A stretch of 64,000 nucleotides of DNA from Hevea brasiliensis (Eukaryota; Streptophyta; Magnoliopsida; Malpighiales; Euphorbiaceae). Positions 10,832 through 21,160 of the stretch are shown in pieces. The translations under genes were made by a program, and so were the position numbers. Each line of letters begins with the position of its first letter. Position 1 is the first letter of the stretch. The notes beneath the pieces are model-generated. The model was not told where the DNA came from, did no database searches, and worked only from the letters and a program-made list of their open reading frames with translations. The stretch spans positions 86,499,849-86,563,848 of the forward strand of contig NC_079501.1 of assembly GCF_030052815.1 (NCBI RefSeq), given 5' to 3'.

Positions 10832-11776
10832 TTCTCCTCCGCTTCAAAAGGATTCGTCCTCGAATCTGTTCCTGCATCAACACAAGGAGATAAATCAGCA
10901 ACATTAAAGGTGGCACTGACATTATACTCACCGGGCAGGTTTATTTTGTAGGCATTATCATTAATTTTGGTCAGCGCTTGGAAAGGTCCATCACATCTTG
11001 GTTGTAATTTTGATTTCCTTCGAAAGGGAAACCTTTCTTTGCGCAAGTGAACCCATATCCAATCTCCAGGTTGAAATGTAACTTTCTTCCTTCCTTTGTT
11101 GGCTTGACTAGTATATTTTTCATTTTTCCTTTCAATTTGAAGCTTGGCTTGTTCATGGATTTTCTTCACCAATTCTGCTTTTCTTTTTCCATCTAAACTA
11201 GCAAGCTCATTCACAGGCAAAGGTAAAAGATCCAAAGGAGTTGAAGGATTGAAACCATACACAATTTCAAATGAAGAATAGCCAGTAGAAGAATGCACAT
11301 TTCTATTGTATGCAAATTCAACAAATGGAATGCAATCTTCCCATGACTTCAAATTTTGCTTAACCACGGCACGCAAAAGAGTAGCTAGTGTCCTATTTAC
11401 TACTTCAGTTTGACCATCGGTTTATGGGTGACAAGTAGTGGAAAATAACAACTTGGTGCCTAATTTTCCCCACAAAACCTTCTAAAAGTGACTGAGGAAT
11501 TTAACATCCCTATCACTAACTAAACTCTTAGGTATGCCATACAACCTAACAATATCTCTAAAGAATAAATTTGCAACATTTGTAGCATCATCAGTTTTAT
11601 GGCATGGAATAAAATGTGCCATTTTTGAAAACCTGTCAACAATAACAAAAACTGAATCATGGCCTTGTTTAGACCTAGGTAAACCTAACACAAAATCCAT
11701 AGACAAATGAACCCAAGGATCACTAGGGGTAGGTAAAGGTGTATACAAACCTTGTGGCAAAACTCTAGATTTAGCC
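10832..11776 (-). pseudogene. Gypsy 1 integrase core and C-terminus
   Basis: Reading leftward from the Cassandra insertion, the region has [24 protein letters not shown] core sequence with the first Asp (MDF), then the second in [13 protein letters not shown] stands where a Trp is expected (SHF-stop-KVLW), and a TAA where Gln is expected before TDGQTEVVNRTL, which keeps the catalytic Glu. The next frame, 11376 to 10753, carries the C-terminal part (KSWEDCIPFVEFAYNRNVHS and the GDWIWVHLRKERFP motif) and an acidic tail (NPFEAEENDENQ) that runs into the LTR. The enzyme would insert cDNA. This copy is broken by two stops and the Cassandra insertion. Confidence 0.9.
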
Positions 11777-11781
11777 TTAGC

Positions 11782-12065
11782 TGTAACGATTGGGAACCAG
11801 CCACTAGAGGAATTGTCCGCTTTGGCCATAAGCCTCACGGTTTTGTCCCATAGGTGGAATGGAGAACTTCCCAGGAGGTCACCCATCCTAGGATTTCTCT
11901 CAAACGAGCACGTTTAACCCTGGAGTCTTCCAACTCTCCAGGCCATTCCACCAAAAGGCGCCTCTAGTGATTAGTTCCCCCATCTTATATATCATTACTT
12001 TTGAGCCCAAGACCATCTCCGTGCTTTGCCGATGTGGGATTTGCCTAAGGGATCATCCTTTCACA
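11782..12065 (-). mobile_element. Cassandra LTR 1
   Basis: TGTAACG...TTCACA on the plus strand, so the LTR reads leftward. The 5S-derived part lies near 11860-11915. It differs from LTR 2 by a few bases, for example one T fewer near 11925. Confidence 0.9.
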
Positions 12066-12145
12066 GGACCTTTTTCCCCCCCCTTTCGGGACTCAGCGTC
12101 CTCGCTGAGGTTTGCCCCACCATCGCCCAAGAGGACACGCGAGCT

Positions 12146-12157
12146 GCTCTGATACCA
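12146..12157 (-). other. Cassandra left-unit primer-binding site
   Basis: GCTCTGATACCA, whose reverse complement TGGTATCAGAGC pairs with initiator tRNA-Met. It sits two bases from LTR 2 (12160), so LTR 2 is the 5' LTR of the left unit. Confidence 0.9.
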
Positions 12158-12159
12158 AT

Positions 12160-12444
12160 TGTAACGATCGGGAACCAGCCACTAGAGGAATTGTCTGCTT
12201 TGGCCATAAGCCTCACGGTTTTGTCCCATAGGTGGAATGGAGAACTTCCCAGGAGGTCACCCATCCTAGGATTTCTCTCAAACGAGCACGTTTAACCCTG
12301 GAGTTCTTCCAACTCTCCAGGCCATTCCACCAAAAGGCGCCTCTAATGATTAGTTCCCCTATCTTATATATCATTACTTTTGAGCCCAAGACCATCTCCG
12401 TGCTTTGCCGATGTGGGATTTGCCTAAGGGATCATCCTTTCACA
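12160..12444 (-). mobile_element. Cassandra LTR 2
   Basis: TGTAACG...TTTCACA, reading leftward. On its outer side it carries GGACCTTTT, the mirror of the AAAGGTCC normally found upstream of a Cassandra 3' LTR. It therefore has internal sequence on both sides. Confidence 0.9.
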
Positions 12445-12468
12445 GGACCTTTTAGATACCAAAGGTCC
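12445..12468. repeat. Palindromic junction between the Cassandra units
   Basis: GGACCTTT and AAAGGTCC are perfect 8-base inverted arms around TAGATACC. The loop resembles a fragment of the PBS complement (GATACCA). This is the symmetry centre of the 1.35-kb inverted structure. Confidence 0.8.
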
Positions 12469-12753
12469 TACGCAAGGATGATCCCTTAGGCAAATCCCAC
12501 ATCGGCAAAGCACGGAGATGGTCTTGGGCTCAAAAGTAATGATATATAAGATGGGGGAACTAATCACTAGAGGCGCCTTTTGGTGGAATGGCCTGGAGAG
12601 TTGGAAGAACTCCAGGGCTAAACGTGCTCGTTTGAGAGAAATCCTAGGATGGGTGACCTCCTGGGAAGTTCTCCATTCCACCTATGGGACAAAACTGTGA
12701 GGCTGATTGCCAAAGCGGACAATTCCTCTAGTGGCTGGTTCCCGATCGTTACA
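12469..12753 (+). mobile_element. Cassandra LTR 3
   Basis: It starts TACGCAAGG (TG mutated to TA) and ends CGTTACA, reading rightward. A box A-like GCTAAACGTGCTCG (12617-12630) and a box C-like 5S segment (12647-12668) could form an internal Pol III promoter, as known for Cassandra. Confidence 0.9.
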
Positions 12754-12755
12754 AT

Positions 12756-12767
12756 TGGTATCAGAGC
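12756..12767 (+). other. Cassandra right-unit primer-binding site
   Basis: TGGTATCAGAGC, a perfect match to the initiator tRNA-Met complement, two bases after LTR 3. Confidence 0.92.
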
Positions 12768-12846
12768 CGCTCGCGTGTCCTCTTGAGCGATGATGGGGCA
12801 AACCTCAGCGAGGACGCTGAGTCCCGAAAGGGGGGGAAAAAGGTCC

Positions 12847-13131
12847 TGCGCAAGGATGATCCCTTAGGCAAATCCCACATCGGCAAAGCACGGAGATGGT
12901 CTTGGGCTCAAAAGTAATGATATATAAGATGGGGGAACTAATCACTAGAGGCGCCTTTTGGTGGAATGGCCTAGAGAGTTGGAAGAACTCCAGGGTTAAA
13001 CGTGCTCGTTTGAGAGAAATCCTAGGATGGGTGACCTCCTGGGAAGTTCTCCATTCCACCTATGGGACAAAACCGTGAGGCTGATTGCCAAAGCGGACAA
13101 TTCCTCTAGTGGCTGGTTCCCGATCGTTACA
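12847..13131 (+). mobile_element. Cassandra LTR 4
   Basis: TGCGCAAGG...CGTTACA, preceded by the purine tract GGGGGGGAAAAAGGTCC at 12830-12846 and followed directly by the outer duplication TTAGC. Confidence 0.9.
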
Positions 13132-13136
13132 TTAGC

Positions 13137-14383
13137 ACACACAACGCACCTAACACATACTCTTTCAACATCTCTTTTCATATTCGGCCAATAAAAATGT
13201 TCCTCTAACACATCTAAAGTTTTGGCAACACCATAATGACCCATTAATCCACCAGCATGAGACTCATTCACAAGTAATTCACGCATGAAACTCTTAGGCA
13301 CACACAATCTATTTTCTCTAAACAAATATCCATCATGCCTATAAAACTTCTCAAAAGCATTCTTTTCACAAGCTGCATACACTCTAGCAAAGTCATCATC
13401 TTCAGCATATAATTCTTTCACATATTCGAATCCCAATAACTTTGCATCTAGAAGGGCAAGAAGGTTATACCTTCGAGATAAGGCATCAGCCACCACATTT
13501 TCTTTCCCATGTTTGTATTGAATCACATATGGGAAGGTCTCAAGGAACTCAACCCATTTTGCATGACGCCTACTCAACTTATTTTGCCCCTTGATATGCT
13601 TCAATGACTCATGATCTGTGAGGATGACAAATTGCTTTGGCCAAAGGTAATGTTGCCACGTTTCCAAGGCACGTACCAATGCATACAACTCCTTGTCATA
13701 TGTAGAATAGTTCAAAGCTGCTCCATTAAGCTTCTCACTAAAGTATGTTATTGGTCTCTTATCCTGCATTAAAACGGCTCCAATACCTATTCCTGATGGG
13801 TCACACTCAATCTCAAAAGTCTTAGAAAAATCAGGTAAAGCCAACACGGGAGCGGAACATAACATGTCTTTAATTTTGTGAAAAGCATCATCTTGTTTCT
13901 GTTCCCAAACAAAATTAACATTCTTTTTGACAAGATCATTCAATGGTGCTGCAATGGTACTAAAATTCTTAATAAATCTTCTATAGAAACTAGCTAGTCC
14001 ATGGAAACTACGTACTTCAGATGCAGACTTTGGAATGGGCCAGTCTTTCATAGCTCTAATTTTTTTATCATCAACTTCAACCCCATTAACACTAATGACA
14101 AATCCTAAAAAGACAACCTTTTTCATGCAAAATGAACATTTCTTTGAGTAAGCATATAATTTTTCCTTTCTTAACACATCGAATACAGCTTTAAATGATG
14201 CATATGTTCATTTATGTCTCTACCGTAAACCAATATATCATCAAAATAAACAACAACAAATTTTCCAATAAAAGCACACAACACATGATTCATCAATCTC
14301 ATAAAAGTGCTAGGAGCATTAGTTAGTCCAAAAGGCATCACTAACCACTCATATAGTCCATGCTTTGTTTTAAATGCAGTCTT
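13137..14383 (-). pseudogene. Gypsy 1 RT C-terminus, RNase H and integrase zinc finger
   Basis: Beyond the stop at 14381-14383 the minus strand continues with [20 protein letters not shown] and the RT catalytic loop [11 protein letters not shown] (about 14220-14250). A one-base deletion near 14190 shifts the frame; from 14177 it reads on without a stop. RNase H motifs are present ([51 protein letters not shown]). The integrase HHCC finger ([10 protein letters not shown] ... CVRCVVCAN) ends at the Cassandra insertion. These would copy and degrade element RNA and begin the integrase. Confidence 0.9.
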
Positions 14384-15699
14384 CTATTCATCACCTACTT
14401 TCATGCGAATTTGATGATATCCGCTTTTCAAGTCAATTTTGGTAAAAACACAAGCACCACAAAGTTCATCCAATATATCATCCAATCTAGGTATAGGGTG
14501 GTGATACTTTAGAGTGATTTTGTTGATCGCCCTACAATCCACACACATGCACCATGTGCCATCTTTCTTTGGTACCAAAAGGACAGGTACAGCACAAGGG
14601 CTCATACTTTCTCTCACGTAACCCTTAGCTAGCAATTCCTCAACTTGCCTTTGTAATTCTTTGGTTTCTTCAGGATTAATTCTATAGGCTGGACGGTTGG
14701 GAATAATTGCTCCAGGTACAAAATCAATCCGGTGCTCAATCCCTCGAATAGGTGGCAGTCCAGCTGGCATCTCCTCAGGTAGCACATCCTTATATTCCTG
14801 CAAAAGGGAGACAACAACACTAGGCAAATTGGGGTCAAGGTCAGATGTGGATAAATAAGAGTCCTTAAACACAATTAATAACATTTGCTTGTTGGCAAAC
14901 ATGGCATTCCTCACATCTCTTCCTTTAGCATACAAGTTTAATTTTCTCTCCCCTCTTTCCGCACAGCTCTCCTTTTGCCCCAAAGATTCACCTTTTTCAA
15001 GCACTCTTGGAATATTTTCTTTACTCTCTTTTCTTTCCTCACAACCACCCTTGTCTTGCTCACTCACAACATTTTCAGTCAATTTCTTTTCACTCCTTCT
15101 TTTCTTCTCTGCTCTCTTTTCGGCCACTCTTGATTTTACCTCACCCATTGCTTGCTTAAGCCTTGTTTGGTCTTCATAAATCTGTTTTGGTGTCATAGGT
15201 GCCAAAATGATTTTCCTTCCATTCATTTCAAAAGAATACCTATTTTTATACCCATCGTGGATCACCTTTCTATCAAATTGCCATGGTCGGCCAAGTAATA
15301 AATGGCCAGCTTGCATTGGAACCATGTCACACATAACCTCATCTTGATACTTTCCTATTGCAAAGGAAATCAGCACTTGTTTTATTACTTTCACCTCACC
15401 GCATTCATTCAACCACTGCAATTTATAGGGTCTAGGGTGTTTCAAAGTCCTTAACCCTAATCTCTGCACCAAAATAGTACTAGCAACATTGGCACAACTT
15501 CTCCCATCAATGATGACACTACAAGCTTTGTCTTGGATAAGACACCTTGTATGGAAAATTGTTTCTCTTTGTAATTCATCACCAACATCCTCCTTTACTT
15601 GAGTATTTAATGCTCTCATAATCACTAGAGCACTTCCTTCAGCAGCATATTCTACCTCTGCATCCTCCTCCCCTGAAGATGTGGAATCAGTCACAATTT
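14384..15699 (-). pseudogene. Gypsy 1 protease and RT N-terminus
   Basis: This is part of a long open frame (16153 down to 14384) with the protease site VIIDGRSCANVAS near 15514, where Asp-Gly-Arg replaces the usual Asp-Ser-Gly type. A long charged linker follows, then RT blocks: PAYRINPEETKELQRQ, VPKKDGTWCMCVDCRAINK and FTKIDLKSGYHQIRMK. The frame ends in TAG where the family has Trp (GDE-stop-KTAF). The frame is otherwise open over 589 codons, consistent with recent insertion. Confidence 0.9.
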
Positions 15700-16835
15700 C
15701 CTCCTCCGTTTCTATCTCACCATTTTCTCTCATGACCATGACTCTCTTGTTAGGGCATTGAAAAGCTATGTGTCCACTGCCCAAACACCTAAAACACTTC
15801 ACATCTCTATTTCGGGTAGTAGTTGCAACCTCCTTTCCTTTACTTTCTACAAATTTGTTCTCCACCTTCTTTTCCTTTTCCTCATTTTTCTTATATTTGC
15901 TAACAGCATTTTCCCTATCCTCCTTCTTCCAGTTAGACTTCCAAGATGAAGAAGTACTTGCATTTCCTCCAAATTTTGACTTACTTTTAAGTTGCCTTTC
16001 TACCTTCATAGCCATGTGGATCATATCCTCCAACTCAACATAGTGATGTAACTCAACAATATGAGCAATCTCCTTGTTTAGCCCATTCAAGAATCTAGCA
16101 ATGGTGGCTTCTCTATCCTCCTCCACATTTGCTCTAATCATAGCAATTTCCATTTCTTTATGATAATCTTCAACACTTTTAGAACCTTGAGTCTATCTTT
16201 TTTAACCTCTGATGTAGCTCTCTATAGTAATGACTAGGAACAAATCTCTTCCTCATTATAGTTTTCATCTCACCCCAGGTTGCAATTGATTGCTCATAAT
16301 TTCTCCTTCTACTAATCAACACTTGATCACACCATACCAAAGCATAATCAGTAAATTCTACTGCTGCTAACTTTACTTTCTTCTCCTCTGAATAGTGATG
16401 ACAATCAAACATAGCTTCTACCTTCCTTTCCCATTCAAGATATACATCCGGATCATTTTTCCCTTGGAAAGAAGGGATGCTCATTTTAATACTTTTGATA
16501 TTGTCATCTACCCTATTCCTCTCTCTTTCCTCTCTTCTTATCCTCCTATCCCCATTCCTCCTATCTTCGGCTCTTCTCTCATACCTACCCCTCCTAAGTC
16601 TTTCAACCTCAAAATCATAGTTATCAACCTCATCTTCATCAGATTCAACTACTGGGGGTACAAGATCCCTCCTATTTGGCCTTCTCTCTTTTTGCCTATC
16701 TCTTTGCTCCAATCTTTCCAACCTATCTATGATTCCATTGCACACAACATTTATTCTTTCAAATTGTTGTCTGACATCCTACATGTAGAATGGATTTTCA
16801 CCTTCCCCCTCACTACCATCACCCCTTCTAGACAT
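15700..16835 (-). pseudogene. Gypsy 1 gag
   Basis: The likely ATG is at 16835-16833 (M-S-R-R-G-D-G-S-E). A TAG near 16780 breaks the frame, which resumes as a highly charged Arg/Glu-rich region followed by the gag core (MSIPSFQGKNDPDVYLEWER, WGEMKTIMRKRFVPSHYYRE). A one-base shift near 16188 moves the reading frame into the long frame starting at 16153 (EDREATIARFLNGLNKEI). A complete CCHC zinc knuckle, CFRCLGSGHIAFQC, lies at 15796-15755. Gag would form the particle shell and bind RNA. Confidence 0.88.
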
Positions 16836-18383
16836 GTTTTCAGACCTGTAAGAAAATGGTTAGTGTAAAAAAAACACCTCACTCACTCCCTTACGTGTTT
16901 ACACTCAACAGGGGACACTCCACTCGTGTTTAACTCAACAAGGCTTTTCCCCTCTTATGAACTCACCACTCTGTGCCTTTTACCTCTCTTGGCTATGTCC
17001 ACAAGTTCTTATCAAACTCAAGTAACTCAAACCAAGACTGTACTCACAAAATTTAACACACAATAAAATTCTTGAACGAGACGGATCAAAACGAGTAATC
17101 AAGAAAGCAATAATGTAACTCAAGAAGTCAAGAAAAGAAAAGCCCAAGCATGGAAATGTAATGAAATAAGGAATCAAGAAAGAAGAAACCAAAATAAAAG
17201 AGTAGTAAGCTGGAAAAGTGATAGCCTAAAGAAGTGATATCAAGCTTAAATGTCCAAGTTTGCCACCAACTTATCATAATTACCAGCAGTTCACACAATA
17301 CACCAAGAATTGCATAAATTTAGGATCACCAAGCAAACGAGTGTATTTTGATCTAAAATTAAGGCAAATGCAACCCAATACTGACTAATTCCTGCTAGAA
17401 TTTCAGGCTTTTCTTGAAAGGTTTACTATGTAAACTAAATTTAATCGTGTCTGCCGAAAAATTTTGGTTCCCCACACAAACGGTTAAATTTTGAGTTGAG
17501 ATTTAATTTGAGAATAGCTCAAATGTGGCACAAATAACCTGTAAATTTTTAGGAATTTCTGGGCTAATTTGCAATGTGAACTTAATTTGATCGGGTCTGC
17601 CGCAAAATTTTGGTTCCCCACACAAACGGTAGAATTTTAAGCTGAAATTTAATTCGGGAACTACTGAAATGGGGTATAAACACCTGGTAAATTTTCAGAA
17701 ATTTCTAGGTGTATTTGCTATATGAACTTAATTTGATTGATTCTGCAGCAAAATTTTGGTTCCCCACACAAACAGTTGAATTTTAAGCTGAAATTTGATT
17801 TGAGAACTACTGAAGTGGGGTATAAATACCCTATAAATTTTTAGGAATTTCTGGATTTATTTGCTATGTGAACATAATTTGATTGGGTCTACCGTAAAAT
17901 TTTGGTTCGGTAGGCAAACAATATCAAACAACTCCCAAAATTTATACCCAACATCTTAAACACACCCAAATAATGCTGGTACAATTTCAGGCGAAATAGG
18001 TAAGCTGAACTCAATGACCCAAATAAGCTCTCATGCTTGATATCAAAATGAAAGAAGCAAAATAGATAGCTACAATAATGGGTTTGGCTTGATTAACCCA
18101 AAACCCTAAGACAAACTCAACAAAACAAATTTTTTAAACAAACAGATCATACTAAACCCAAGAGCCAATTTTGGTCAAGCATACAATGAACAAAAATGTG
18201 AATAACAGAAACACAATAAGAAGCAAAACAAGGTTTAGCAAGAAAGAACCAGGTGCAAGATGAAGAAGTAGAAGCAAATATGGAACTAGAGCCAAACAGC
18301 AAATATGAAAAAGGTAACAAACACAAAGTAAGCACAAAGAATAAGAAGGAAATAGAGAATCTACCTTGTTTGGACGTCCCTTT
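16836..18383 (-). other. Gypsy 1 untranslated leader
   Basis: About 1.5 kb between the PBS and gag, read leftward. It contains four 146-bp tandem units (about 17400-17960). Small reading frames here are not conserved features, and I see no gene. Confidence 0.75.
17400..17960. repeat. 146-bp tandem repeat, about four units, in gypsy 1 leader
   Basis: The marker ATTTTGGTTC starts at 17461, 17607, 17753 and 17899, a spacing of exactly 146 bases each time. Around it recur TTGATCGGGTCTGCCG-type sequence and CCCACACAAACGGT. The units have diverged by substitution while keeping their length. Confidence 0.88.
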
Positions 18384-18395
18384 GCTCTGATACCA
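18384..18395 (-). other. Gypsy 1 primer-binding site
   Basis: GCTCTGATACCA on the plus strand gives TGGTATCAGAGC on the element strand, a perfect initiator tRNA-Met complement four bases from the 5' LTR. Confidence 0.95.
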
Positions 18396-18399
18396 AAAC

Positions 18400-19221
18400 T
18401 GATGTGAACCTTCAAGTAATTGGTAACTTGAAAACCCACATTCAAGAATTAAAAGAACAATATAGAAAGCACCAAATCAAGATGTATGAATTTGATTCTT
18501 TGAACCAGCACAATTAGATTGCTGTGTAATTCAAAAAAAATATCAGAAATGGGATTCTTAACCTAATTCATATGGAGAATGAATAAACCAAGAATATTAT
18601 GCACATTAAACCTTGCAAGATAGAAATCTCAGCAAGTTAATGGGCTTCACAAGAATAAAGGCAACAGCCAATTTACTCACTAAAGGAGCAGAAACAATCT
18701 TTCATTAATATTCAAAGTGTGTCCTCCACTCTCTCATTACACTTGTATTTATAGTCTCTTGGCTCCAAAGCTAAAGACAAAAATATCCCTACTTTAGTAA
18801 CAGCTACAAGGAGCTTTAAGTCCAAACAAAAATTAATCTATCAAAAGACAAAAAACTCCTAACAAAAAGCAAATTTAATACAGCAGCAAATAAGGGCATT
18901 TAAGTCCAAAAGAGAGGTGGTTATAACAGCAAAGAATATTCTTTCAAAAAGGTGCCAGCAGATGCATGTACATGGGTTGGATCTCGTGCATGCATGTCCA
19001 CAGGTTATTCCATGTAACCTAATGCTCCACATGACACCTGGTCACTTCCAAGCTTAATTTTCACTAAATTTAATCCTTTATAATTTTCTTCATGCCATTC
19101 CAGCTTATAATCCTTGCTCCTTAAGATTTCACAAATTAAACTCTGAAGTGATTTAGCTCTAGCTCTAGTAATTGGACCTTGGATGAATTCCTTTGGCGTG
19201 GATGTAGCTTGATTCTCATCA
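18400..19221 (-). mobile_element. Gypsy 1 5' LTR (right side)
   Basis: TGATGTGAACC...GATTCTCATCA, 822 bp, followed by the duplicated GTATC. In this copy the integrase-tail frame stays open past GPITRARAKSLQ (19005-19220), unlike the stop in the left LTR. Confidence 0.93.
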
Positions 19222-19226
19222 GTATC

Positions 19227-21160
19227 TCTAGCACAAAGTATCATAAATAGGTTTACAATCGAGGATACTTCACAATAAGGACATGACTTATCCAGAAAGA
19301 TTGTATTCATGTTTGTTCCCAAGCTATTTATATGAGATATAAATAAGATGGAATGGTGAGTCTCATGCCATATGACAAACATGATAGGCACTTATACATG
19401 ATAAGTAGGCTGAACCAGTGACACTTATGACAAGCACATGGAGTTTACTCTTATCAATGTATGGTCATAAATCATATCAGTGCATATAATCTTTAGACCT
19501 GAGATATCACAGTTATCTTGTATACAGGTGGTTTGAGTTTGATACTGCTTTCATACTTGTACTATGTATGGATAGATGGGCATGTGTTGGCTCCTACTAG
19601 TTATATATGGAGGTAGGTGTTGATCAAGATGAAATCTATTTCTCTAAGTAAATAGGGATAAAATCCTATGTTCATTTAATTGTTCTTGATGTTTCAAGTT
19701 CCTGGCCAAGACAAATAGATTTAATCAGAAAAGAGTTTCTGATGAGACAAATCTTTTAATCAAGAACTGGAATTAAAAGAGAACATAATATTCATAGCAA
19801 ATGGGGTTTGACATAAATCATGACTCCAGTTCAAATTGGGATTTTGTAACAGAGAGATTCTAGTGCATGGTAACATATGATTATAGGTTCATTTAAGGTA
19901 AACCTTATTACTAATTAGGTGGCCATAGCATGCTATGCTAGGTGTTAACCATGGTCTATTAGGTGCATAAAATGGCATAGAGAAATCATTTATGGTAAGA
20001 AAGAGTTCTGATGATATTAAGAGTTAATATCATGTCTCATTGCCAATTAGTGATGAGCCTAGTGAGTCACACACATACACAAGTTATCACCTAATTAAAT
20101 ATGATTTAATTAATTAATTGAAGAGTTTAATTGATTAATTAAATAGGTTTGGTTTGCAATTAGATTGCAAAGTCCCTAGCATGACTTGAAACCAAATCTA
20201 GATTATTGGATGTATAGTATAAGTTAAATTTATATTTAAAGTGTTTAAATATGAATTTAATTAATGAGAAATTAATTAATAGAGATTAATTAATTAATTT
20301 ATATTTGATATAAATTGATTAGAAGACAAGAAATAATTATTTTGGGTTGAGAACTCAAAATTAAGACACAGGGGCATTTTGGTCATTTCACAGGGTGACA
20401 TATGGTACCATAAGATGGTGACACATGACACTACACATAAGCTTGCCAAATGTCTTTTAATCATGTCAGATGATTAAAATTAAGATTAAATATAGGTTTG
20501 ACACTGACACAATGTGATTGGGTCAATTAAACCTAGAGCTAATCAAAAGGTGACATGCGGCAAGGGTTTTAAGTGGTGACCTAGCTATATAAGTGTAGGG
20601 ATGAAAGAACAAAACACACAAGCTGCTATTCTCTCTTTGTGCAGCCACCCTTGGCTGCCCTCTCCTCTCTTCTTCTTCATCTCTCATCAATTCAATGAGA
20701 TTAGCAAACAATCTCTTGAATTAAAAATACTAGAAATTGTTTCTAGTGTCCTATTTACATCTGTAATATCTCAAAAGGCAAAACTTGATTTTCTAATTCA
20801 TAGAAAAAGCTTTAGAAGCTGTTCAAGGGCTGCCATAGGTGATCTTGGTGTGGACAAGCTAGAGGGACAACATCTGGTGTCCTAAAGACGCATCCCAAAG
20901 GTGCAAATACACTGCAGTGCATCAAGAGGTTAGTGCACTTGTTCTTGATTAAATCTAGGGTTCTAATAATTAATCTGATTAATTCTAAAATCTTAAATGG
21001 CAAATATAGATCCAAAAATATATTAAAAGATTTTTAATATACTGTTTATCGTTGAAATCAAATAGATAAAAATGAATCTTGCATGATGCATGTAACCCTA
21101 GATAAAAAATTTTGAATTTCAATGACCTAAACTTGTGTTTTTCATGCTTTCGCTCCTTCA
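19227..21160 (+). mobile_element. Copia A 3' LTR, second part
   Basis: This resumes the LTR cut at 10009. It aligns with 25-1918 to the end CGCTCCTTCA (21160) and keeps the TATA box near 20586. With 9834-10009 it makes an LTR of about 2,110 bp. The following bases ACCAC (21161-21165) should match the element's left flank, outside the window. Confidence 0.92.

Larger units (their letters stand above)
11782..13131. mobile_element. Palindromic double Cassandra TRIM (four 5S-bearing LTRs)
   Basis: Four LTRs of 284-285 bp occur in two mirror pairs: 11782-12065 (-), 12160-12444 (-), 12469-12753 (+) and 12847-13131 (+). Each pair encloses an internal segment of about 94 bases with a tRNA-Met PBS next to one LTR and a purine tract beside the other. 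Every LTR contains a 5S rRNA 3' half, including GATGGGTGACCTCCTGGGAA, the hallmark of Cassandra. The whole block is bounded by one direct repeat, TTAGC (11777-11781 and 13132-13136), and has no protein gene. Cassandra is non-autonomous and relies on other elements' enzymes. Confidence 0.92.
10010..19221 (-). mobile_element. Full-length Ty3-gypsy element (gypsy 1), minus strand
   Basis: The element has TG...CA termini, two direct LTRs of 822 bp (10010-10831 and 18400-19221), a 5-bp TSD GTATC on both sides, a PBS at 18384-18395 and gag-pol on the minus strand. The LTRs are very similar by eye, so it is younger than the Copia it interrupts. The integrase C-terminus reads on into the 3' LTR and ends in a GPITRARAK-type tail. 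Such overlap is known in CRM-type chromoviruses, but I see no chromodomain and leave the clade open. A Cassandra dimer interrupts the integrase. Confidence 0.93.

Noticed and set aside
12146..12767. tRNA-Met gene fragments (GCTCTGATACCA)
   Set aside because: The match is limited to about 12 bases beside LTR ends, as for primer-binding sites, with no tRNA body.
11860..13085. 5S rRNA genes
   Set aside because: Only the later part of 5S is present, embedded in LTRs with primer sites. This is Cassandra, not a 5S gene.
16153..16200. Programmed +1 frameshift between gypsy 1 gag parts
   Set aside because: The shift falls inside gag before the zinc knuckle, where no programmed site is expected, and stops lie nearby. 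A plain indel is simpler.
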